From contig DASRDX010000009.1 of assembly GCA_035652395.1 (NCBI GenBank), forward strand, positions 419,739-462,702: DNA of 42,964 nucleotides, read 5' to 3'. Position numbers and translations under genes: made by a program. The stretch's first letter is position 1. Each line of letters begins with the position of its first letter. This stretch comes from Candidatus Paceibacterota bacterium (GTDB lineage Bacteria > Patescibacteriota > Minisyncoccia > Phycocordibacterales > CAJBRS01). Shown in pieces: positions 6,435 through 11,145 of this stretch. The notes under the pieces were generated by a model. That model saw only the letters and a program-made list of their open reading frames with translations. It was not told the DNA's origin and did no database searches.

Positions 6435-7055
6435 CTACTTCCTCGTGTTCTTTTGTCCAATAATCTGAAGCCAGTCTGTTCTGCCAACGGTTTTGATATT
6501 TCGATACATAACATTTAATTTACAAATTCTAAAGTAATTCTCAAGCTCATCCATTCGATAATAACTAAAAAATCTCGCGTAATCATATCCGTAGTCATTC
6601 TCTGTCACAATTTCTTCTTCTCTTCCATTAGGACGCATCCCTTTTACAGCAATATAAATATATCCGTTTACTTTCAAAACTGAAACGAGTCTTTCTATAA
6701 CGTCCACAATTTCTTTTTTTGGTATATGCAGGAGAGAGGCTTGGGCAAAGACTCCATCAAAATGAGTCTTCAGAGTCCCAACATCTTTCATATCCATAAT
6801 ATGAAAAGTGGCGAGTGGAGCTTGTTGTTCTGCAATTTCTAAAAGTTTCTCTGAAAAATCTACTCCGATGACTTTCATTCCTCGATCGATTAAATACTTT
6901 GACTTAACTCCGGCTCCGCATCCAGCATCTAGGACTACGTCACCAGACTTTAGCAATGAGATAAAATGATTAGTACCGTCAATCCACCAATCATCAAGGT
7001 GATGATCTTGGAACCAATCTGTGGCGATTTTATTATAGGTCTCCTTTAGATTCAC
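6435..7055 (-). CDS. Class I SAM-dependent methyltransferase
   Basis: 206 aa. Motif I is VVLDAGCGAGVKSKYL (residues 40-55), followed by KVIGVDFSEKLLEIA (acidic residue binding the ribose), FDGVFAQASLLHIP (motif II/III region) and GYIYIAVKG. This is the UbiE/Methyltransf_11-type fold; the substrate is unknown. The gene runs opposite to its neighbours and is flanked by 18-bp direct repeats (6396 and 7077), as though it were a mobile or duplicated single-gene cassette. Confidence 0.9.
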   Translation of the reverse strand: MNLKETYNKIATDWFQDHHLDDWWIDGTNHFISLLKSGDVVLDAGCGAGVKSKYLIDRGMKVIGVDFSEKLLEIAEQQAPLATFHIMDMKDVGTLKTHFDGVFAQASLLHIPKKEIVDVIERLVSVLKVNGYIYIAVKGMRPNGREEEIVTENDYGYDYARFFSYYRMDELENYFRICKLNVMYRNIKTVGRTDWLQIIGQKNTRK

Positions 7056-7076
7056 CTATTAATTATATACGAGCGG

Positions 7077-7094
7077 CCGTCTGGTAGGAGGTTG
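7077..7094. repeat. Direct repeat copy 2
   Basis: Second exact copy of CCGTCTGGTAGGAGGTTG, in the divergent space between the methyltransferase gene and the gene at 7141. Similarity to copy 1 continues on both sides with mismatches. Confidence 0.7.
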
Positions 7095-7140
7095 AACTTT
7101 CTTATCTGTATGGTAATGTCGAATTAGAAGGAGTTAGATC

Positions 7141-7701
7141 TTGAAATTAATCTTACCAAAAACCTTAGTGCCAGACTCAGAAATTAATGGCGGCATATTC
7201 TTTCTCGCTGGTCCCATTAAGGGAGGAGATGATTGGCAGAAGGATTGCTGTGAACTACTGGAGCAAAAAATTGGTCCGGACGTGACCATAGTCAATCCTT
7301 GTCGATACGCGGAGGACCACCCTCTCTACCGATATAAAATGGCCGGAAATGAAAACTATTTTCCCCGGCAGACTCTTTGGGAAAGACATTACTTGGCTCG
7401 TGCTTCTGTGGGGGGATGTATCCTTTTCTTTTGTCCTTGCCAAAGCTTAACGAATCCGAGAAAGGATAATCAACCGTATGCTCGCGACACCTACGGGGAA
7501 TTGGGTGAATGGCGAGGTCGTTTGATGAATAACCCAAACTTGAATGTTGTGGTTGGAGCTGCCACTGGATTCCCCGGTTACAGTGTGATCCAGACAAACT
7601 TTAATGAGGCGCTGAAAACTCATTTCCACATTCATGTCTCTTTGGATAAAACCGTTGATGCCGCAATCGAGAAATCTCATCTCGCTATCATCCCCGAGTG
7701 A
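7141..7701 (+). CDS. Nucleoside 2-deoxyribosyltransferase-like protein
   Basis: 186 aa. FLAGPIKGGDDWQ (21-33) is the N-terminal nucleotide-binding signature of the NDT/NDT2 family, and YARDTYGELGEW (roughly 118-129) supplies the catalytic-type Glu; the central WERHYL and GCILFF segments also fit. NDT enzymes exchange bases between deoxynucleosides in salvage. The start is a TTG at 7141, chosen because AAGGAG lies 7 nt upstream; no ATG is placed as well. The gene has a long leader that includes the direct repeat at 7077. A strong terminator overlaps its stop. Confidence 0.75.
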   Translation: MKLILPKTLVPDSEINGGIFFLAGPIKGGDDWQKDCCELLEQKIGPDVTIVNPCRYAEDHPLYRYKMAGNENYFPRQTLWERHYLARASVGGCILFFCPCQSLTNPRKDNQPYARDTYGELGEWRGRLMNNPNLNVVVGAATGFPGYSVIQTNFNEALKTHFHIHVSLDKTVDAAIEKSHLAIIPE

Positions 7702-7718
7702 TAGCGATTTTATTTTTT
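7682..7718 (+). terminator. Terminator overlapping the stop of the 186-aa gene
   Basis: TCGCTATCA (7682-7690) pairs with TGATAGCGA (7699-7707), followed by TTTTATTTTTT. The TGA stop is part of the stem. Confidence 0.85.
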
Positions 7719-7733
7719 GCTGCGGGTCAGGGA
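7717..7733 (-). pseudogene. 3'-end fragment of tRNA-Gln
   Basis: TTGCTGCGGGTCAGGGA is an exact 17-nt copy of the 3' end of the intact tRNA-Gln (7874-7890): the acceptor 3' strand plus part of the T-stem, with 4 nt past the discriminator. The rest of a tRNA is absent. Confidence 0.75.
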
Positions 7734-7835
7734 AAAGATTTCACATTGTCGGAATATTGGAGTGTGGAGGCTCTTTAGCCATAGAATTACTCTCCCCTGC
7801 TGGTATTGTTCGAGAGTTCGCTGACACAACACCGA

Positions 7836-7873
7836 GTAAAATTTTGAATATGAAAATATATTCAAAATTTTAC
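7836..7873 (-). terminator. AT-rich 16-bp hairpin after tRNA-Gln
   Basis: GTAAAATTTTGAATAT (7836-7851) and ATATTCAAAATTTTAC (7858-7873) form a perfect stem with a 6-nt loop, starting 3 nt beyond the tRNA discriminator base. It is probably a terminator or a 3'-processing structure. Confidence 0.55.
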
Positions 7874-7876
7874 TTG

Positions 7877-7947
7877 CTGCGGGTCAGGGACTCGAACCCC
7901 AATACCATGCTCCAGAGGCATGTGTCCTACCATTAGACGAACCCGCA
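7877..7947 (-). tRNA. tRNA-Gln(CTG)
   Basis: Full cloverleaf: acceptor TGCGGGT/ACCCGCA, anticodon stem CATGC/GCATG with loop CTCTGGA (anticodon CUG), T-arm GGGG-TTCGAGT-CCCT. Discriminator G; CCA is not encoded. Fragments of this same tRNA lie on both sides (7717-7733 and 7970-8133). Confidence 0.95.
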
Positions 7948-7969
7948 ATATAATAATTGTAACTGATTT

Positions 7970-8133
7970 GTCAGGCACTCGGTCACAAATAATTTTCTGC
8001 TGAAAATTTTCGCGACCCCGCCTCACTCGCCCAAAGCCGTTAAGGCGAACTCCGGCCTTGCGCTTGGGCCCCACCCCAAGCTCACCCCAATGCCATGCTT
8101 CAGTGAGGCATTCCTACATTAGACGAACCCGCA
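7970..8133 (-). pseudogene. tRNA-Gln copy interrupted in the T-loop by repeat A
   Basis: Reading the minus strand, 8133-8084 matches the 5' part of tRNA-Gln (acceptor, D-arm with GCGGGTTCGTCTAATG, a distorted anticodon arm, TTGGGGT). Then about 100 nt of unrelated sequence containing the structured repeat follows, and then CGAGTGCCTGAC (7981-7970), which matches the tRNA from the T-loop onward with one mismatch. The 3' acceptor strand is lost. It cannot give a functional tRNA. Confidence 0.6.
7981..8031 (-). repeat. tRNA-linked structured repeat, copy A
   Basis: Minus-strand hairpin: arms 8017-8002 and 7997-7981, tetraloop AGCA, one bulged A and two G-U wobbles. It is preceded on the same strand by GAGGCGGG. 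Copies B (36875) and C (37100) share the fold, the bulge and the wobble positions. Confidence 0.8.
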
Positions 8134-8143
8134 ATGTATGAAA

Positions 8144-8170
8144 GAAGCAGCCGCCAAAGGCGGCTGCTTC
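8144..8170 (-). terminator. Hairpin after the 41-aa gene
   Basis: GAAGCAGCCGCC-AAA-GGCGGCTGCTTC, a perfect 12-bp stem; on the minus strand TTTCAT follows. A plausible terminator for the gene at 8206-8331. Confidence 0.6.
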
Positions 8171-8205
8171 CAAGATATCGTTTTTTTAAATGAAAATCAA
8201 TTCAT

Positions 8206-8331
8206 TTAGTGGCTCTTCCTCCCCAGATTATGGGTGATTCGGCGTTTGACGTTCTTAATCTCTAAACGCTTCTTAGTCTTTTTTGATCGGCCGGTCTTAT
8301 TGCGAATATCAACTGATGCTCTTTTAGCCAT
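8206..8331 (-). CDS. Small basic protein, 41 aa
   Basis: MAKRASVDIRNKTGRSKKTK followed by KRLEIKNVKRRITHNLGRKSH. About 40% Lys/Arg with no acidic cluster or hydrophobic segment, so probably an RNA- or DNA-binding polypeptide, possibly ribosome-associated like other tiny basic proteins. No named family recognised. It lies between the terminator of the cold-shock gene and a hairpin of its own, which supports an independent gene. Confidence 0.65.
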   Translation of the reverse strand: MAKRASVDIRNKTGRSKKTKKRLEIKNVKRRITHNLGRKSH

Positions 8332-8361
8332 GTAATTAAAATAAATTATTAATCTAAAAAG

Positions 8362-8388
8362 AAAAAACCGTCCTCTGGACGGTTTTTT
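8362..8388 (-). terminator. Terminator after the cold-shock gene
   Basis: AAAAAACCGTCC-TCT-GGACGGTTTTTT, 12-bp stem with T-runs in both directions, 9 nt past the stop at 8397. Confidence 0.9.
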
Positions 8389-8396
8389 CTTTAAGG

Positions 8397-8594
8397 TTAG
8401 GCTCGGGCTACGTTTGTAGCGGATGGGCCTTTGTCACCATTTGTGACGTCAAAAGTGACGGCATCGCCGGTTTTCAACTCTTCAAATGTAACACCTTTTA
8501 GTTCCTTGGAGTGAAAAAACAGATCCTTTTCCTCGCCTTCGCGAGCAATGAATCCATATCCTCTATCCGTCAGAGTTTTAATTGTTCCTGTCAT
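8397..8594 (-). CDS. Cold-shock domain protein (CspA family)
   Basis: 65 aa from MTGTIKTLTDRGYGFIAREG. The RNP1-like motif is RGYGFI (11-16) and the RNP2-like motif DLFFHS (24-29), giving a single OB-fold that binds single-stranded nucleic acid. An in-frame ATG at 8612 would add six residues; the second ATG matches the family start. The leader of about 150 nt with an 11-bp hairpin (8644-8670) is typical of cold-shock genes, where RNA structure controls translation. Confidence 0.92.
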   Translation of the reverse strand: MTGTIKTLTDRGYGFIAREGEEKDLFFHSKELKGVTFEELKTGDAVTFDVTNGDKGPSATNVARA

Positions 8595-8599
8595 AAGAT

Positions 8600-8745
8600 T
8601 TTTAGACTTCAATACTGAAGACTCGACTGCGTCTCCGATAACTTATCTTCATTACTAATTAATGAAGATATGTTCTCGAAAGTTAAGTCAGTCGTCTAAA
8701 ACGGCCTCAATAAACCAAGGAGATTAGTTATGCTCTCATGTTAGC
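8600..8745 (-). promoter_or_regulatory. Long structured 5' leader of the cold-shock gene
   Basis: The stem TATCTTCATTA/TAATGAAGATA with loop ATTAG (8644-8670) lies mid-leader, followed by a TCTTCA/TGAAG element just before the start codon. E. coli cspA uses a comparable leader as an RNA thermosensor; a similar role here is inferred. No gene is seen in this stretch. Confidence 0.4.
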
Positions 8746-8774
8746 AGGAAATAAAAGATTTGTCAATCTTTCTT

Positions 8775-10412
8775 CTATTTTTTCTTGGTGCCGGCCGCTT
8801 TAATAAAAGCGGTAAAAAGAGGATGCGGTCGCAATGGTCTGGCTAAAAATTCGGGATGAAATTGAGTGCCGAGAAAAAACGGATGAGCTTCTTTTGGTAA
8901 TTCGGCGATCTCCATCAATTTACCGTCAGGTGAGGTGCCAGAGAAAATCAGACCGGCTTTTTCCAGTGGCTCAATATAATTATTGTTTACTTCGTAACGA
9001 TGACGGTGCCGTTCGGAGACTCGAGCTTCGCCGTAAGCCAAAGCCGCCACAGTCCCCTTCTTTAATTTGCACGGCCAAGCACCCAGTCGCATTGAGGCAC
9101 CGTATCTTCCCTCTTCCATATGTTTTTTCTGGTGCTCCATTATGTCGATAACCGGATTTTTAGTTTTTGGTTTGATCTCGGTAGTATGAGCGTCTTTTAA
9201 TTTCAAAACATTTCTGGCAAATTCCACTACCATTAACTGCATTCCGTAACAGAGACCGAGATACGGAATCTTATTCTCGCGGGCAAATTGAATCACCTTT
9301 AGTTTTCCATCTATTCCAGTTTCTCCGAAACCGCCCGGAACCAAAACGCCGTCATAATTTTTCAATTCTTTTACTTTAGCCGGACTAGCTTCAAAATGTT
9401 TGGAGTTAAGCCAAGTCAATTTCACTTTTACTCCCGCTTCGTAGGCCGAGAACTTGATGGCTTCAATAACAGAGACATAGGCATCAGAAAGAACGAAGTT
9501 CCCCGTATCAAAGTATTTCCCGACAACTGCAATATTAACTGTCTTTTTGCCATTTTTGGAGCGACGGACGAAAGTTGCCCAATCTTTTAGATTAGTTCCG
9601 CGCTTTTTAAGTTTCAACAGGTTGGCAATATGATCTCCTAATTTATCTTTCTCGAAATTCAGAGGCACATCATAAATACTTTCAATATCGGGAGCGGAAA
9701 TGACATTCCCCGCCGGAATATTGCAGGAAATGGCCAGTTTTTCCTTGCGTTTCTTATCAAGTGGCACTTCGCTGCGGGCAATAATCAAATCCGTCTGTAC
9801 TCCATAGGAGTTGAGTTGGCGAATAGCATTCTGGGTTGGTTTAGTTTTCATCTCGCCGATATTGTTTGGGATCGGCAGGAAACTAACCATAATAAAAAGA
9901 ACGTCTTCCGGATGCTTCACTTTAAGTACGCGGGCAGCTTCAATAAACATGATGTTCTGATAGTCGCCTACTGTGCCACCAATTTCAATAATAGAGATAT
10001 CGGATTTGTTACTACGGGCCGCATTCTGGTACCGATGAATGATTTCATCTCGAATGGTGTCGGCGTCAATGCATCGGCCGCCAAAACCGAGAGCTCTCTC
10101 CTTATCAATCACATGTTTGTAAATCATGCCGCTTGTCATGTAATCGGCGTTGGAAAGATCCCGGTTCATGAAGCGTTCGTAATTGCCCATGTCCTGATCA
10201 GTTTCCAGACCGCTATTTAAAACAAAAACCTCACCGTGTTCGGTGGGGTTCATGGTGCCGGCATCAACATTCAGATATGGATCGACTTTGATGATGTTGA
10301 CGTTGAAACCTTTGGCGGCAAGGATAGTGCCGATAGAAGAGGTAGTGATACCTTTGCCGACGCCACTCATGACGCCTCCGATGACAAAGATATACTTATG
10401 GGTTCCTCGCAT
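8775..10412 (-). CDS. pyrG: CTP synthase
   Basis: 545 aa, full length. Converts UTP to CTP using glutamine. The amidoligase domain holds the P-loop GGVMSGVGKG (12-21), DPYLNVDAGTMNPTEHGEVFV (44-64) and EIGGTVGD (143-150). The glutamine amidotransferase domain has the nucleophile Cys388 in GLCYGMQ and the His519/Glu521 pair in QFHPE. The start is supported by TAGAAT exactly 6 nt before the ATG, again a leaderless layout. Monocistronic. Confidence 0.98.
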   Translation of the reverse strand: MRGTHKYIFVIGGVMSGVGKGITTSSIGTILAAKGFNVNIIKVDPYLNVDAGTMNPTEHGEVFVLNSGLETDQDMGNYERFMNRDLSNADYMTSGMIYKHVIDKERALGFGGRCIDADTIRDEIIHRYQNAARSNKSDISIIEIGGTVGDYQNIMFIEAARVLKVKHPEDVLFIMVSFLPIPNNIGEMKTKPTQNAIRQLNSYGVQTDLIIARSEVPLDKKRKEKLAISCNIPAGNVISAPDIESIYDVPLNFEKDKLGDHIANLLKLKKRGTNLKDWATFVRRSKNGKKTVNIAVVGKYFDTGNFVLSDAYVSVIEAIKFSAYEAGVKVKLTWLNSKHFEASPAKVKELKNYDGVLVPGGFGETGIDGKLKVIQFARENKIPYLGLCYGMQLMVVEFARNVLKLKDAHTTEIKPKTKNPVIDIMEHQKKHMEEGRYGASMRLGAWPCKLKKGTVAALAYGEARVSERHRHRYEVNNNYIEPLEKAGLIFSGTSPDGKLMEIAELPKEAHPFFLGTQFHPEFLARPLRPHPLFTAFIKAAGTKKK

Positions 10413-10418
10413 TAATTC

Positions 10419-10424
10419 ATTCTA
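10419..10424 (-). promoter_or_regulatory. -10 box, leaderless promoter of pyrG
   Basis: TAGAAT, 6 nt (GAATTA) before the ATG at 10412. Confidence 0.6.
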
Positions 10425-10465
10425 CTGGAAAGCTCCGGATCGGCAATTGTGGATATCTATTCCGA

Positions 10466-10493
10466 TTGACTTAATGACGAGGGATTGTAATAT
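10466..10493 (+). promoter_or_regulatory. Sigma-70 promoter of the two-gene membrane-peptide operon
   Basis: TTGACT (10466-10471), 16-nt spacer, TAATAT (10488-10493). The predicted start site lies about 3-4 nt before the ATG at 10504. Confidence 0.6.
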
Positions 10494-10503
10494 CAAATAC
10501 AGA

Positions 10504-10617
10504 ATGACTAGTCCTGCTAAAAAAGCGTTAGCTTTTGCCATTGTCTTTTTACTTCTAGGAGGTGCCTTAGCGTTAGTCGTCGAGTACCGTTTATGGGAGT
10601 ATCATTTACATTTATGA
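10504..10617 (+). CDS. Small single-pass membrane protein, 37 aa
   Basis: A basic N-terminus (MTSPAKK) precedes one membrane helix (ALAFAIVFLLLGGALALVV, residues 8-26) and a short aromatic tail. Its stop overlaps the start of the next gene (ATGA), so the two are translationally coupled. A promoter sits immediately upstream and a terminator closes the pair, which is good support despite the small size. Function unknown. Confidence 0.65.
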   Translation: MTSPAKKALAFAIVFLLLGGALALVVEYRLWEYHLHL

Positions 10618-10760
10618 GAAACCCCGACGAAGAATCTCAACCCGCTCTGACTATCCTCGCCTCTCTCAGTATCGGCATTTGCTTTCTCTTCATCTTCATA
10701 CATCTATGGGCGGCCCGTCTCAAAACCGAAAGACAGACTGAGGCAAAAAGAAAAAACTAG
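10614..10760 (+). CDS. Small single-pass membrane protein, 48 aa
   Basis: MRNPDEESQP, then a membrane helix (ALTILASLSIGICFLFIFIHLW, 11-32) and a basic tail ending KRKN. It starts by a 4-nt overlap with the preceding 37-aa gene. The opposite charge pattern (acidic outside end, basic tail) suggests the two peptides could assemble in the membrane. Function unknown. Confidence 0.65.
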   Translation: MRNPDEESQPALTILASLSIGICFLFIFIHLWAARLKTERQTEAKRKN

Positions 10761-10761
10761 G

Positions 10762-10795
10762 AGCTGGTGCGATGAGAGCACCAGCTATTTTATTT
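10762..10795 (+). terminator. Terminator of the membrane-peptide operon
   Basis: AGCTGGTGC (10762-10770) pairs with GCACCAGCT (10778-10786); ATTTTATTT follows. Confidence 0.85.
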
Positions 10796-10797
10796 AG

Positions 10798-10826
10798 AAA
10801 GAGCGGCGCCTGCGGCGTCGCTCTTT
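10798..10826 (+). terminator. Second hairpin, possible tandem terminator
   Basis: AAAGAGCG-CGCC pairs with GGCG-CGCTCTTT around TGC with one internal mismatch, followed by TCTT. Confidence 0.5.
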
Positions 10827-10847
10827 TCTTCCCTATTCTGCCCATTT

Positions 10848-10971
10848 ATGGTTAGCGGGTGCTAGCTCCAAAGTAAACATCTTATGTGAGTGCAGCCGCT
10901 AACCGTAGATAGGTACAATTCCCCCGTATTATACCGAGACCGGTGCCCAAAAACTAGTCAGTTTTTGGGCA
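10848..10971 (+). ncRNA. Candidate structured RNA element 1
   Basis: GGTTAGCGG (10850-10858) pairs perfectly with CCGCTAACC (10896-10904), enclosing the 13-mer CAAAGTAAACATC (10869-10881). A 12-bp stem-loop at 10944-10971 (TGCCCAAAAACT/AGTTTTTGGGCA) ends the region. ATGGTTAGC and the 13-mer recur in element 2 at 11051-11078. No convincing promoter is visible on this strand, so whether it is transcribed is uncertain. No open reading frame of note. Confidence 0.35.
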
Positions 10972-10995
10972 GCTTTATAGAGAGGGTTGACGATG

Positions 10996-11024
10996 TTGCA
11001 TTTTAAGGCGAAGTATGCTATACT
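10996..11024 (+). promoter_or_regulatory. Sigma-70 promoter of the candidate small RNA
   Basis: TTGCAT (10996-11001), 17-nt spacer ending in TGC (extended -10), TATACT (11019-11024). Confidence 0.7.
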
Positions 11025-11030
11025 ATAGGC

Positions 11031-11115
11031 AATGTGAGAGCTGATTATTAATGGTTAGCTCACCACAAAGTAAACATCGCAAAAGGGCCGCCGCAAGGCG
11101 GTCCTTTTGTTTTCT
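11031..11115 (+). ncRNA. Candidate small RNA, about 85 nt
   Basis: It is bounded by a good promoter (10996-11024) and a rho-independent terminator (AAAAGG-CCGCC-GCAA-GGCGG-CCTTTT, 11081-11108). It contains ATGGTTAGC (11051-11059) and the 13-mer CAAAGTAAACATC (11066-11078), both shared with element 1. GTGAG near the 5' end can pair with CTCAC before the 13-mer, leaving the 13-mer single-stranded. No Shine-Dalgarno or sizeable ORF. Not recognisable as SRP RNA, 6S RNA, tmRNA or RNase P. Confidence 0.5.
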
Positions 11116-11121
11116 AGTCAA

Positions 11122-11144
11122 GAAAGCCGCCTACGGCGGCTCTC
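11122..11144 (-). terminator. Terminator of the O-antigen ligase gene
   Basis: AGCCGCC-GTA-GGCGGCT on the minus strand followed by TTCTT, immediately after the stop at 11146. Confidence 0.65.
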
Positions 11145-11145
11145 T

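Noticed and set aside
4860-7100. Possible integron cassette array with attC sites
   Set aside because: Recurrent GTTRGAAC-like motifs exist, but core sites do not consistently fit GTTRRRY/RYYYAAC, gene directions are mixed and no integrase is present.
7717-7890. Integrated mobile element between the tRNA-Gln end and its 17-nt copy
   Set aside because: The 141 nt between the copies contain no ORF or integrase, so at most a scar; kept as a finding about fragments, not called as a mobile element.
7862-8074. Minus-strand ORF of 70 codons
   Set aside because: It reads through tRNA-Gln and repeat copy A, so it is not a believable protein gene.
10848-11115. SRP RNA, 6S RNA, tmRNA or RNase P RNA
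   Set aside because: No GGAAG/GCAGCC SRP apical motif, no tmRNA resume codon or tRNA-like end, and the transcript is too short for RNase P.
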